Shown: piece by piece, positions 34,319-43,588 of the stretch | Layout of the letters: every line of letters starts with the position of its first letter | Numbering within the stretch: position 1 is the stretch's first letter | NCBI GenBank assembly: GCA_035438985.1 | Contig: DAORJK010000003.1 | Coordinates: 62,001 to 126,000 of the forward strand | Length of the DNA stretch: 64,000 bases | Direction of reading: 5' to 3' | Origin: UBA4408 sp002389785 | Lineage (GTDB): Bacteria; Bacteroidota; Bacteroidia; UBA4408 | Position numbers and translations under genes: made by a program | Notes under the pieces: model-generated | Databases searched by the model: none | Seen by the model: only the letters and a program-made list of their open reading frames with translations | What the model was told of the DNA's origin: nothing

Positions 34319-34326
34319 TACATTTG
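34319..34326 (+). promoter_or_regulatory. Possible -7 box for the hem operon
   Basis: TACATTTG lies 24 bases before the hemA ATG. No -33 element fits at the usual spacing, so this is tentative. Confidence 0.35.
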
Positions 34327-34350
34327 TCGCAAATAGGATGAGCGCCATTT

Positions 34351-35574
34351 ATGAACGGATTTAAACTTCTTGCCTTTACACACAAAACTGCAAATCTAAA
34401 GAGCATTGGCGAGTTGCACATCGATGATACCCAGCAGCAAGCTCGTTTGAGCCATTTAAAAAAAGCCCTTTCAATAAGCGAATTACTGTTTCTTTCGACC
34501 TGTAACCGTGTTGAGTTTTTATTTTGCTGTACGCAAGAAATAAATATTCACTTTTTAAATGAATTTATACAACAAGCTTATCCTCATTTCACCTCAGAAG
34601 AAGTTCGTGACCTTACTAACAATTGTCAATTGTATGAAGGAGAAGCGGCCTTGCGCCATTTATTAGAAGTCGCTTCCTCTATTGATTCATTGGTTATTGG
34701 GGAGCGCGAAATTATTACACAAGTGCGCACGGCATACGAAAAATCGAATGCCATGAAACTTACCGGCGATTTTTTACGACTGGTTATAAAACGCGCCATA
34801 GAAACAGCGAAGCAAGTGTATACCGATACTCAAATTGCACATCGACCGGTTTCAATTGTTTCGTTAGCCTATCGAAAATTAAAAGATTTGAACGTTAAAC
34901 TTGACGCTCGTTTTGTGATAATTGGTGCAGGACAAACCAACCAATTGATGGCGAAGTTTTTGAAAAAACATGGCTTTACCAATTTTGTTGTTTTTAATCG
35001 CACCTTGAGCAATGCACAAAAATTGGCCGAAGAGTTAGGCGGTAGAGCATTACCATTAAAGGAAATTACTGAGTACAAAGGCGGCTTTGATGTTATTTTA
35101 ACTTGTACCGCCAGCGCTGAGCATATTATTGATTCCCATGCTTACGCTGCTTTAAAATCGGGTGAGAAAGGTAAAAAAATCCTCATCGATTTATCAATTC
35201 CAAACGACATTGCTCCGGAAGTAATTTCAGAAAACAACCCTCATTATATTGATATTACTGCTTTGCAGAGCATGGCTAACGAAAATATGAAGGAGCGCCA
35301 TAAGGAGTTGGAAGCCTGTCATGCCATTATTGAAGAAAATATTAGTACTTTCAGAAGTGTACTCAAAGAGCGCAAAGTAGAAATAGCGATGAGCCTAATT
35401 CCACAAAAGGTAAAGGAAATTCACGAAACAGCCCTGAATACCGTTTTTGCGAAAGACGTTGAAAAAATGGACACTGAGACGCGAGAAGTAGTAGAAAAAA
35501 TACTTTCCTACGTTGAAAAAAAGTACATTAGTGTTCCCATGAAAATGGCAAAAGAAATTTTGATAGAAAACTAG
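34351..35574 (+). CDS. hemA: Glutamyl-tRNA reductase
   Basis: The 407-residue enzyme reduces glutamyl-tRNA(Glu) to glutamate-1-semialdehyde, the first step of C5-pathway tetrapyrrole synthesis. The active-site cysteine is Cys51 in LSTCNRVEFL, the substrate pocket block is SSIDSLVIGEREIITQVR, and the NADPH-binding loop is VIIGAGQTNQLMAKFL. A C-terminal helical dimerisation domain follows. It is the first gene of a hemA-hemCD-hemB run. The next enzyme, HemL, is not in the window. Confidence 0.96.
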   Translation: MNGFKLLAFTHKTANLKSIGELHIDDTQQQARLSHLKKALSISELLFLSTCNRVEFLFCCTQEINIHFLNEFIQQAYPHFTSEEVRDLTNNCQLYEGEAALRHLLEVASSIDSLVIGEREIITQVRTAYEKSNAMKLTGDFLRLVIKRAIETAKQVYTDTQIAHRPVSIVSLAYRKLKDLNVKLDARFVIIGAGQTNQLMAKFLKKHGFTNFVVFNRTLSNAQKLAEELGGRALPLKEITEYKGGFDVILTCTASAEHIIDSHAYAALKSGEKGKKILIDLSIPNDIAPEVISENNPHYIDITALQSMANENMKERHKELEACHAIIEENISTFRSVLKERKVEIAMSLIPQKVKEIHETALNTVFAKDVEKMDTETREVVEKILSYVEKKYISVPMKMAKEILIEN

Positions 35575-35600
35575 TTCTATCTTGCTGTTTAAAAAATTAC

Positions 35601-37169
35601 ATGAAAAAAATTATTATTGGCTCTCGCGGAAGCGATCTGGCACTTTGGCAAGCAAATTTTGTTCAGGCTGAGTTGAAAAAAATTTCGATTGAATCGGAAA
35701 TTAAAATCATTAAAACCCAAGGTGATAAAATTCAGGATTTAAGCTTTGATAAACTAGAGGGTAAAGGCTTTTTTACCAAAGAAATTGAGGATGCTTTACT
35801 TTCGAAAGAAATTGACTTGGCGGTACATTCACACAAAGACTTACCAACCACATCGCCACAAGGATTAATAATAGCAGCAGTTTCAGAACGAGAAGATCCT
35901 TCCGAATTACTACTTATTAGAAAGGAAGCGGTAGATACACATCAAAAATTTAATCTGAAAAAAAATGCTGTATTAGGCAGTTCTTCTGCACGCCGAAAAG
36001 CGCAAATGCTTGCGTTCCGAAAAGATGTTGTTATTAAAGAACTTCGAGGAAATGTTCCAACACGCATACAAAAACTGCGCGATAAAAACTACGATGCTAT
36101 TTTATTGGCAGCAGCCGGAGTAGAGCGTTTACAGCTTGATTTATCCGAATTTGAAACTGTAAAATTAAAACCCAACGAATTTATTCCTGCTCCTGCTCAA
36201 GGTGTTTTAGCCTTGCAAATTCGTGAGCAAGATGATGCCTTGCATGCTCTCTTACAAAATTTAAATTCGTCGCGTGTTCAACAACAAATTGCTGTTGAGC
36301 GAAAAGTGTTGAATTTGTTAGATGGCGGTTGTCAATTGCCTTTGGGAGTATATTGTGAACAAGATACCGATGAAGATGATGTGCCTTTTTTTACCGTATA
36401 TACCTCTCATGCGAGTGCCTGGAACGCCTCTCCTAAAAGTTTACTAACCCGGGCCAAAACCACGGATGGACTAGCTTTAAAAATTGTAGACAAATTAAAA
36501 TCCATAGTGCCAGCTTCGGTATTTATTACAAGGGATGCACGCAATAACGATTACTTTGAACAGGTACTTACAGGAAATGGATATACCGTTTTTTCGAAAG
36601 CATTAATAGAAATTAACTCCTTACCACTTGCAAACGTTCCTTCATGCGACTGGATATTTTTTTCGAGTAAAAATGCTGTAAAACATTTTTTTCAACAAGC
36701 TCCCCAAATAGCTAATTGCAAGATTGGATGTGTAGGAAAATCGACAGCTGATGAGTTGCGAAAATTTGGTAAGCGAGCTGATTTTATTGGCTATTCAACT
36801 GATACTAAACTCACAGGTAAACAATTTGCCTCCACGGTTGGAACAAAAACAGTACTGTTTCCTCAAGCCAAACAAAGTATGCGAAGTATACAAAAGGCTT
36901 TCGCCAATCCTGCTCAAACCAAAGATATCGCTGTGTATGAAACCTTGAAAAAAAATGAGGGAAGCTTACCAGACTTCTCCATTGCAGTATTTACAAGTCC
37001 TTCGAATGTAGAAGCTTTTTTTGAGAAACACCAACTTACAACGCAACATAAAGTGATTGCAATGGGCGAAAGTACTGCAGCAACGTTAAAACGCTTTGGA
37101 GTAAAAAAAGTGCAGCTCACCACATCTTTTGATGATTTAGGATTGGTGCGGGCTGTGTTTGAAGTTTAA
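35601..37169 (+). CDS. HemC-HemD fusion: porphobilinogen deaminase plus uroporphyrinogen-III synthase
   Basis: The 522-residue protein joins two successive heme enzymes. Residues 1 to about 300 are HemC: IGSRGSDLALWQANF, HSHKDLPT, GSSSARRKAQML, LRGNVPTR and the dipyrromethane-cofactor Cys244 in LLDGGCQLPLGVYC. From about residue 305 (SVFITRDARNNDYFEQVLTG) a HemD-like domain follows, with WIFFSSKNAVKHFF, VGKSTADELRKFG and AVFTSPSNVEAFF. A single hydroxymethylbilane synthase is about 310 residues, so the extra 215 residues are a full HemD. Fusion may pass the unstable hydroxymethylbilane straight on. It lies between hemA (26 bases) and hemB (20 bases). Confidence 0.92.
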   Translation: MKKIIIGSRGSDLALWQANFVQAELKKISIESEIKIIKTQGDKIQDLSFDKLEGKGFFTKEIEDALLSKEIDLAVHSHKDLPTTSPQGLIIAAVSEREDPSELLLIRKEAVDTHQKFNLKKNAVLGSSSARRKAQMLAFRKDVVIKELRGNVPTRIQKLRDKNYDAILLAAAGVERLQLDLSEFETVKLKPNEFIPAPAQGVLALQIREQDDALHALLQNLNSSRVQQQIAVERKVLNLLDGGCQLPLGVYCEQDTDEDDVPFFTVYTSHASAWNASPKSLLTRAKTTDGLALKIVDKLKSIVPASVFITRDARNNDYFEQVLTGNGYTVFSKALIEINSLPLANVPSCDWIFFSSKNAVKHFFQQAPQIANCKIGCVGKSTADELRKFGKRADFIGYSTDTKLTGKQFASTVGTKTVLFPQAKQSMRSIQKAFANPAQTKDIAVYETLKKNEGSLPDFSIAVFTSPSNVEAFFEKHQLTTQHKVIAMGESTAATLKRFGVKKVQLTTSFDDLGLVRAVFEV

Positions 37170-37189
37170 CATCTTTAACTAATTTTAGT

Positions 37190-38158
37190 ATGATACATCG
37201 TCCGCGAAGAATGCGCAAAACAGCTGTTATTCGAGAAATGATAGCCGAAACACGATTGAGTAAAAGCATGTTGGTGTACCCGCTTTTTGTGGTACATGGT
37301 AAAGGGATAAAACATCCGATTGCTGCCATGCCCGGCATACATCATTTTTCAGTAGATATGCTATTGCCGGAGGTAGAAAGTTTGATACAGATGGGTATAA
37401 CAAAGGTGCTATTGTTTGGGGTAGGGGAAGAAAAAACGGTAGATGCCAGTTCATCCCACAGTGAGCATTCAATTGTACCACAAGCAGTAAAAGCTTTAAA
37501 GGAAAAATTTGGAGATGCGGTATATGTGATTACCGATGTATGTGTATGTGCTTACACTTCACATGGGCATTGCGGAATTCTCGAAAACAATTATGTACAC
37601 AATGATTTAAGCGTAGATGTGTTAAGCAAAATGGCCTTGAGTCATGCAAGAGCCGGAGCCGACATGGTAGCACCTTCGGATATGATGGATGGCCGTATTG
37701 GTGCAATACGAAAGTTGCTGGATGAGAACAGTTTTGAAAACACAGCAATCATGTCGTACTCTATAAAATATGCTTCGGCTTACTATGGTCCATTCAGAGA
37801 AGCGGCAGATTCTTCACCCCAAAGTGGAGATCGTAAATCCTATCAAATGGACTTCAGAAATCCAAACGAATCTATGCTGGAAGCCGAGTTGGATGAAGCA
37901 GAAGGTGCAGATATTTTAATGGTAAAACCAGCATTAGCATACCTAGATGTGATACAACGATTAAAACAAAATACCTTGTTACCCATTGCTTGCTACAATG
38001 TTTCGGGTGAATACAGCATGGTAAAAGCAGCAGCACAAGCAGGATGGATTGATGAGCAAAAAATTGTGGTAGAAAACATGTACGCCTTTGCACGTGCAGG
38101 AGCCGGAATAATTATTACTTATCACGCAAAAGAAATTGCTTTTAATAATTGGCTGTAG
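37190..38158 (+). CDS. hemB: Delta-aminolevulinic acid dehydratase (porphobilinogen synthase)
   Basis: The 322-residue TIM-barrel enzyme joins two aminolevulinates into porphobilinogen. The zinc-type active site is present: Cys118, Cys120 and Cys128 in DVCVCAYTSHGHCG, rather than the Asp-rich Mg type. The two Schiff-base lysines are Lys193 (SIKYASAYYGPFR) and Lys246 (LMVKPALAYLD). It closes the heme run in this window. Confidence 0.96.
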   Translation: MIHRPRRMRKTAVIREMIAETRLSKSMLVYPLFVVHGKGIKHPIAAMPGIHHFSVDMLLPEVESLIQMGITKVLLFGVGEEKTVDASSSHSEHSIVPQAVKALKEKFGDAVYVITDVCVCAYTSHGHCGILENNYVHNDLSVDVLSKMALSHARAGADMVAPSDMMDGRIGAIRKLLDENSFENTAIMSYSIKYASAYYGPFREAADSSPQSGDRKSYQMDFRNPNESMLEAELDEAEGADILMVKPALAYLDVIQRLKQNTLLPIACYNVSGEYSMVKAAAQAGWIDEQKIVVENMYAFARAGAGIIITYHAKEIAFNNWL

Positions 38159-38205
38159 CATAGGCAGCTAAAGCTTTTACAAACATTTTAAATTCACGTA
38201 TAGGA

Positions 38206-38213
38206 TATTTTTG
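38206..38213 (+). promoter_or_regulatory. Possible -7 box for rpoN
   Basis: TATTTTTG matches TAnnTTTG 37 bases before the rpoN ATG. A -33 element at normal spacing is not clear. Confidence 0.35.
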
Positions 38214-38250
38214 TACTTTTAAATTATCAATACCCGCGTGAAATAAACTT

Positions 38251-39729
38251 ATGCTCAAACTCAGTTTACAACAAAAACTTTTACAAAAACTTTCACCGCA
38301 ACAAATTCAGTTAATGAAATTGTTGCAAATACCTACTATTGGATTAGAGCAACGAATAAAAGAAGAACTTGAAATTAATCCCGCCTTGGAGGAGGGAGAG
38401 CCTGAAACCGACGAAAATTCAGATACTGACGAGGACTTTGAAACGAATGAAGAAAAAAACGAGGAAAAATCGCGTGATGATTTTAGTTTGGATGAGTACA
38501 TTGACGATGATGAAATTCCTGCCTATAAACTATCGGTAAATAATAATCCGGAACCCGATGAGCGAAAAGAAATTCCTTTTTCAATTGGAAATACTTTTCA
38601 GGAAAATATATCGTCGCAATTGGGTTTGAGAGTGCTTGATGATAAATCATTTTTAATAGCCGAATACCTAATAGGAAATTTGGATGAAGACGGTTACTTG
38701 CGTCGTGAACTAAGCGCCATAGTGGATGATTTGGCATTTTCACAAAATTTAATTGCAAGCGAAGCTGAATTGCTGGAGGTATTGATGGTTATTCAAGAGT
38801 TTGATCCGGCTGGAATTGGAGCCAGAAGTTTGCAAGAATGTTTGCTTATTCAATTGCGTCGTAAACAGCGAGAAACCAAGCACATTTCCAACGTGCTCAC
38901 TTTGGAACTTGCAATTAAAATAATTGACAAGAATTTTGAAGAATTTTCAAAAAAGCACTACGATAAAATTGCTAAAAATTTAGACATCAATGAAGAAGTT
39001 CTAAAAGAAGCAATGCAGGAAATATTGCATTTAAATCCACGACCGGGAAATTCAGCCATGGATGGTCAAAAGAGCACTGTGCAAGTGATTCCTGATTTTA
39101 TTTTGGTCAATAACGAAGGAACCCTGGAACTGAGTTTAAACTCACGAAATGCCCCAAATTTGCGTGTTAGCAAAAGCTACAACGATATGTTGGAACATTA
39201 TTCCAAAGCAAGATTAAAAGATAAGGAAAAAAAGGAAGCGGTTAGTTTTGTAAAGCAAAAGTTGGATACAGCCAAATGGTTTATTGATGCCATTCAACAA
39301 CGTCAACAAACGCTGATGATTACAATGGACGCCATATTAAATTACCAGCGTGAATATTTTTTGGAAGGCGATGAAACTAAATTGCGTCCAATGATATTAA
39401 AAGACATTGCAGAAATAGTAGGGATGGATATTTCAACTGTTTCGCGAGTGGCGAATAGTAAATACATACAAACTCCTTTTGGAACTAAGTTACTAAAATC
39501 CTTCTTTTCTGAATCGCTCTCTACCGATTCGGGAGAAGAGGTTTCAACCAAAGAAGTAAAAAAAATATTAGAAGAATGTATTGCTGCTGAAAAAAAGAGC
39601 AAGCCATTAACGGATGATAAACTCACAAAAATTTTGAAAGAAAACGGCTACAATATTGCGCGTAGAACCGTTGCTAAATACCGCGAACAGTTGAACATTC
39701 CGGTTGCTCGATTGCGCAAAGAACTTTAA
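38251..39729 (+). CDS. rpoN: RNA polymerase sigma-54 factor
   Basis: The 492-residue protein has the three sigma-54 regions. Region I is LQQKLLQKLSPQQIQLMKLLQ and EELEINPALEEGE. An acidic linker follows (about residues 50-95), then the core-binding part with EFDPAGIGARSLQECL and LNPRPG. The DNA-binding part includes a helix-turn-helix (DIAEIVGMDISTVSRVANSK) and the RpoN box ARRTVAKYR (residues 470-478). It needs activator ATPases to open promoters; none is encoded in the window. Confidence 0.97.
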   Translation: MLKLSLQQKLLQKLSPQQIQLMKLLQIPTIGLEQRIKEELEINPALEEGEPETDENSDTDEDFETNEEKNEEKSRDDFSLDEYIDDDEIPAYKLSVNNNPEPDERKEIPFSIGNTFQENISSQLGLRVLDDKSFLIAEYLIGNLDEDGYLRRELSAIVDDLAFSQNLIASEAELLEVLMVIQEFDPAGIGARSLQECLLIQLRRKQRETKHISNVLTLELAIKIIDKNFEEFSKKHYDKIAKNLDINEEVLKEAMQEILHLNPRPGNSAMDGQKSTVQVIPDFILVNNEGTLELSLNSRNAPNLRVSKSYNDMLEHYSKARLKDKEKKEAVSFVKQKLDTAKWFIDAIQQRQQTLMITMDAILNYQREYFLEGDETKLRPMILKDIAEIVGMDISTVSRVANSKYIQTPFGTKLLKSFFSESLSTDSGEEVSTKEVKKILEECIAAEKKSKPLTDDKLTKILKENGYNIARRTVAKYREQLNIPVARLRKEL

Positions 39730-39734
39730 CTTAA

Positions 39735-40361
39735 GTGTTCCTAAATTCCGTGCAGATTCGTATTGCTAAAATAGTATCCTATATTTTTCATCCTTTGTTA
39801 ATGCCCTTGTATTTATTGGCTTTGCTATTTAACGGTGATTCTTATTTGCAATTAACCACACCACAGCGAATTCAAAACATATTGTATTTATTGGTTGGTT
39901 TAACAACAGTGCTTTTGCCTGTATCGTCATCTTACATGTTACTCAAAAGTGGTCATATACATTCTTTGCACATGCACAGTGCCCAAGAGCGCCGCGTACC
40001 TTATTTATTAACCTGTTTGTTTTACTTTTTCACTTATTATTTATTGAGAAAAGTGCAGGTTTCAGCTTTAATCTATTTGGTGTTTTTAGGTGCTTCCTTA
40101 GCGCTGTTAATCACCTTGCTCATTAATTTGCGTTGGAAAATAAGTGCGCACATGGTGGGAATTGGGGGACTGCTTGGTGCTTTGGCAGGATTAACATACA
40201 GACTTGCACTTGACTATCAACTTGTGTTGCTAATTTTGATACTCGTTGCAGGCATGGTAGGCAGTGCGCGCATGCTACTTGAAGCGCACAGCCCCGCACA
40301 ATTGTATAGCGGCTTTTTTGTTGGGGTAATTAGTCAAATTGCGCTCTACTTTTTAATTTAA
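39735..40361 (+). CDS. PAP2-like integral membrane protein
   Basis: The 208-residue protein has five or six membrane spans. It starts at GTG 39735, five bases after rpoN, though a second in-frame GTG at 39750 is possible. The motifs KISAHMVGIGGLLGA and ARMLLEAHSPAQLYSGFFVG correspond to the second and third conserved PAP2 blocks (S-x-H and H-x3-Q), but the first lysine/arginine block is not clear, so catalysis is uncertain. Relatives are called PAP2-family or hypothetical in Bacteroidota. A lipid or polyprenyl-phosphate phosphatase role is a guess from fold. Confidence 0.7.
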   Translation: MFLNSVQIRIAKIVSYIFHPLLMPLYLLALLFNGDSYLQLTTPQRIQNILYLLVGLTTVLLPVSSSYMLLKSGHIHSLHMHSAQERRVPYLLTCLFYFFTYYLLRKVQVSALIYLVFLGASLALLITLLINLRWKISAHMVGIGGLLGALAGLTYRLALDYQLVLLILILVAGMVGSARMLLEAHSPAQLYSGFFVGVISQIALYFLI

Positions 40362-40366
40362 CGTTT

Positions 40367-42535
40367 CTATTTAGCGAAACCGGTTACCTTAAATTCGGTG
40401 CGTCGATTTTGTTGGTGTTCTTGTTCGGAACAAGTTGATTTTACTGCTCCTTCACAGGCACATGAATTGGTAAGTTTGCTTTCGCCATATCCTTTTCCGC
40501 TGATTCTCTTTTTGTTGATGCCTTTGGCAATTATATAGGCAACACTTGATTTGGCGCGTGCTTCAGAAAGTGCAAGATTAGATGCTGCCGAACCTCTGCA
40601 ATCGGTATGTGAACTTAATTCCACAATAATGTCAGGGTTGTCGTTCAACAAAAGAACTGTTTTATCGAGCTCATTTGCAGCGTCGGTGCGGATATCAGCT
40701 TTTCCTAAATCGAAATAAATATTGTCGATTTTAATAGCCTTTCCTACAACAATTTTTTCAAGTTCTGTTGTTTTAACTTCATTGGCAGGTATTTTAATTC
40801 CTTCAGTTTTGGTAAAATATCCTCCCTTTTTACTTGTGGTTACTGTATAGGATTTGTCTTTGTCGAGGTCGCATTTGCTATACTTTCCATCGCTTCCGGT
40901 AATTGTTTCAAATACCTTTGTACCGGCATTATCTTTAATTATAACAGTTGCATCTTGTGCCGGTGTGCCATTGTTTGATTTATCAAGTACAATACCGTTG
41001 ATGCAGTTTTTATCTTCGGCAGTTAAAAATACTTCCATGCTATCAGAAGAGAGTTTTGTTTTCAACGACTTTTCCTGATATTTAGTAGCTTTTGCAAGTA
41101 GTTCAATTTCGCTTTCAGGCGATAAGGTAAGTAGGTATTTACCGTTTCCTTTTTGCTCAGTAACAATGCCGCTCTTGATGTCTTTGTATTGAAGTTCGGA
41201 TTCTATTAACTTCTTTGTACTTGCATCTTTAACAAGAACAATGAAATTTTTAGTAGGATTCACCTTGTCTCTGCTAAACGAAAAAATATCATCATCCCCT
41301 TTGGCAGAGGCTCTGTTTGAAGAAAAATATCCCGTCTTTGCATCCTTATCGAGTGTAATTCCAAAATCGTCCTTTGAGCTATTAAAGGGCGCATTCATAT
41401 TGCTTGCAGCAGTCCAATTTCCTGTTGAATTAGAAGCTGAGTAAAGATCGAGTCCTCCCAATCCATCTCTTCCGTTTGAAGAAAAATAAAGCGTACCATC
41501 AGCACCTAGAGTTGGAAAAACTTCGTTGCCGGGGCTGTTAATTTTATCGCCCAAATTTTCCGGTTTTGCCCATTTTGAACCTTCCCATTTGCATTGCCAA
41601 AGGTCCATTCCACCAAGCGTTCCAGGCATATCCGATGAAAATACCAACAGCATTCCATCGCTGCTAAGTGCAGGATGAGCACAATTGTATCCATCGTTGT
41701 TATAGGCAAATGCTTCAAGGCCTTCATAATCATTATCGTCGGCATTATAAATAGCGGTAAACAATTGTAGTTTAACGATGTCGCTTTTTGTTGGTTTACG
41801 ATTTTCGGCCATGCTGTTGGCGGTAAAAATCATCTTTTTTCCATCGCTCGAAAAGCAAGCAGGGCCGTCGTTGTAATTTGAACTATATTCTTTAGCAAAA
41901 GGCTTTATTGCTTCAAATGAAGCTCCTTGTTTCTTGGCAATATAAAGTACATTGTAAACTGTGTTGCTCCAACTATGTTCCTTTTTTACCCATTGTGTAC
42001 GTGGACGCGATGAAGTAAATAGCACAGAGTTTTTAGTAAGCACCGGAGAGAAATCATTGCCTTCTGAATTTAATTCAGTTTCGAGTTTTACTTTTACCGA
42101 TGCCGAATCTTTATAGTATTCCTTCAGGTTATTCAATCCTTTTAGGTAATTTGCGGTGCGGCTATCGGCAGGTGCTACAGGCGAAGTAAGTACCTCTTTC
42201 GCCTTCGCATAATTTCCATTGCTGAACAAAGTTTGAATGTAATGCAAAACCTCTTCGCTACTTGCATTTTTAGATTCTACTAGTCGAGCGTAATAAACTT
42301 CAGCTTTTGTAGTATTGTTGTTTAACCGATGGCATTCGGCTATTTTTTTCAAAGCTGAAGCATTATTCATATCCTTCTTTAGGATGCGCTCGTATTTTTC
42401 AATTGCATCGACATAAGATTTGTCGTCGAATAATTGGTTGGCTCTTGTAAGCGACTTTTGTTGTGCGAACGTTGCAACCGATAACGAAATAAGCATTACC
42501 AATGCTGTAATTTTGAACGAATGTGTTGTTATCAT
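40367..42535 (-). CDS. PorE-like OmpA-family protein (TPR, beta-propeller, carboxypeptidase-regulatory and OmpA domains)
   Basis: The 722-residue exported protein has the domain order of T9SS component PorE. A signal peptide (residues 1-25) precedes TPR helices (about 27-130) and PD40/WD40-like blades (about 180-425), with repeated SSDGKKMIFTAN and LSSDGMLLVFSSDMPG strands. A carboxypeptidase-regulatory-like domain follows (about 510-595; NGIVLDKSNNGTPAQDATVI), then an OmpA C-terminal peptidoglycan-binding domain (about 605-722; ELSSHTDCRGSAASNLALSE). It lies last in an operon with PorP/SprF and a type-B adhesin. It probably tethers the outer-membrane secretion complex to peptidoglycan for that adhesin, as a paralogue rather than the core PorE. 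No lipobox is evident. Confidence 0.85.
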   Translation of the reverse strand: MITTHSFKITALVMLISLSVATFAQQKSLTRANQLFDDKSYVDAIEKYERILKKDMNNASALKKIAECHRLNNNTTKAEVYYARLVESKNASSEEVLHYIQTLFSNGNYAKAKEVLTSPVAPADSRTANYLKGLNNLKEYYKDSASVKVKLETELNSEGNDFSPVLTKNSVLFTSSRPRTQWVKKEHSWSNTVYNVLYIAKKQGASFEAIKPFAKEYSSNYNDGPACFSSDGKKMIFTANSMAENRKPTKSDIVKLQLFTAIYNADDNDYEGLEAFAYNNDGYNCAHPALSSDGMLLVFSSDMPGTLGGMDLWQCKWEGSKWAKPENLGDKINSPGNEVFPTLGADGTLYFSSNGRDGLGGLDLYSASNSTGNWTAASNMNAPFNSSKDDFGITLDKDAKTGYFSSNRASAKGDDDIFSFSRDKVNPTKNFIVLVKDASTKKLIESELQYKDIKSGIVTEQKGNGKYLLTLSPESEIELLAKATKYQEKSLKTKLSSDSMEVFLTAEDKNCINGIVLDKSNNGTPAQDATVIIKDNAGTKVFETITGSDGKYSKCDLDKDKSYTVTTSKKGGYFTKTEGIKIPANEVKTTELEKIVVGKAIKIDNIYFDLGKADIRTDAANELDKTVLLLNDNPDIIVELSSHTDCRGSAASNLALSEARAKSSVAYIIAKGINKKRISGKGYGESKLTNSCACEGAVKSTCSEQEHQQNRRTEFKVTGFAK

Positions 42536-42579
42536 AAATAAAATATTTTATGCAATTGTTATTTATTGGCGCCCTGGTA

Positions 42580-43539
42580 TTAGAAGTATCGGTTTGAAAT
42601 CACTTTTTTACCTTTAAATCCAAACACATATCCCAGGCCAATTTCATGTGATCCACTGTTGTAAGAGCTTAAATCGTTAAGTGAGTAATCGTATGAATAA
42701 CTAACTAAAAATTGCGGATTAACTTGAATACCGGCAAGAAAAGAAAGATCGGCCTTAGTGCGGTAAGAGGCTCCAATCCAAATTTTCTCCATCAACAATG
42801 CACTTAAATTTAAGTCCATTTCAACCGGTGCGTTTTTTACTGCTTTCAACATTACTTGTGGTTTTAACTTAACATCATCGCCTGCATTAAATACACGCCC
42901 AATTGTAAAATAATAGTGAAATTTTGAAGGGTCAATGGAGGTATTTTTCTTGACATCGCCGGTAGAAGTTATTCCTAAATTATCGGCCACCATACGGGGA
43001 AGCGAGAGTCCGGCATAAAATTTTTGTGTGGAATAATAAATTCCGGCACCAAAATTTGGAGTCATCACATTACCGGTGTTAGCTGAAAAGCGTACGTCGT
43101 TTATATCGGTAGTTTGCAGTGAGGCATAGTTATTCGATTGTATATGCGCTCCACCCATTAAGCCAAAACTAAGATGTCCCTTTTCGCCGGTTTTAATGCG
43201 GTAGGCATAGGTAATGTAAGCTAAGTTACGCTTTAACTTTCCCGATGCGATGTTTTCATTTAAGAAACTAAGGCCAATTCCCATTTTATTATTTGCCAAA
43301 GGACCGTGCATGGAAAGCGTGGTGGTAACAGGGCGTCCTTCAAAACCAACCCATTGTTGTCGGTGAAGTGCATTAATTGCCAATGCTTCCTTGCTTCCAG
43401 CGTAAGCCGGATTAATGAACATTTCGTTAAACATGTATTGGGTAAACATGGGATCGTACTGCGCCAATACCTTAGCTGTGGAGCCAAGCAATAAAACCAG
43501 CGAGCAGATAATCAGTTTTTTTGTGATGAATTTTTTCAT
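42580..43539 (-). CDS. T9SS outer-membrane protein, PorP/SprF family
   Basis: The 319-residue protein has a signal peptide (about residues 1-26) and starts its mature part QYDPMFTQYMFNEMFINPAY, the defining PorP/SprF opening (x-QY-x-FN-x-x-x-x-NPAYAG). The rest alternates beta strands as in an outer-membrane barrel of about 14 strands. SprF-type paralogues are needed for secretion of a particular type-B-CTD cargo, usually encoded next door. Here the cargo is the adhesin ending 49 bases upstream. Confidence 0.93.
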   Translation of the reverse strand: MKKFITKKLIICSLVLLLGSTAKVLAQYDPMFTQYMFNEMFINPAYAGSKEALAINALHRQQWVGFEGRPVTTTLSMHGPLANNKMGIGLSFLNENIASGKLKRNLAYITYAYRIKTGEKGHLSFGLMGGAHIQSNNYASLQTTDINDVRFSANTGNVMTPNFGAGIYYSTQKFYAGLSLPRMVADNLGITSTGDVKKNTSIDPSKFHYYFTIGRVFNAGDDVKLKPQVMLKAVKNAPVEMDLNLSALLMEKIWIGASYRTKADLSFLAGIQVNPQFLVSYSYDYSLNDLSSYNSGSHEIGLGYVFGFKGKKVISNRYF

Positions 43540-43588
43540 TCTTTTTTCAATTGAAATTAATTCCTAAACACTTTTAATTAATCAATAC

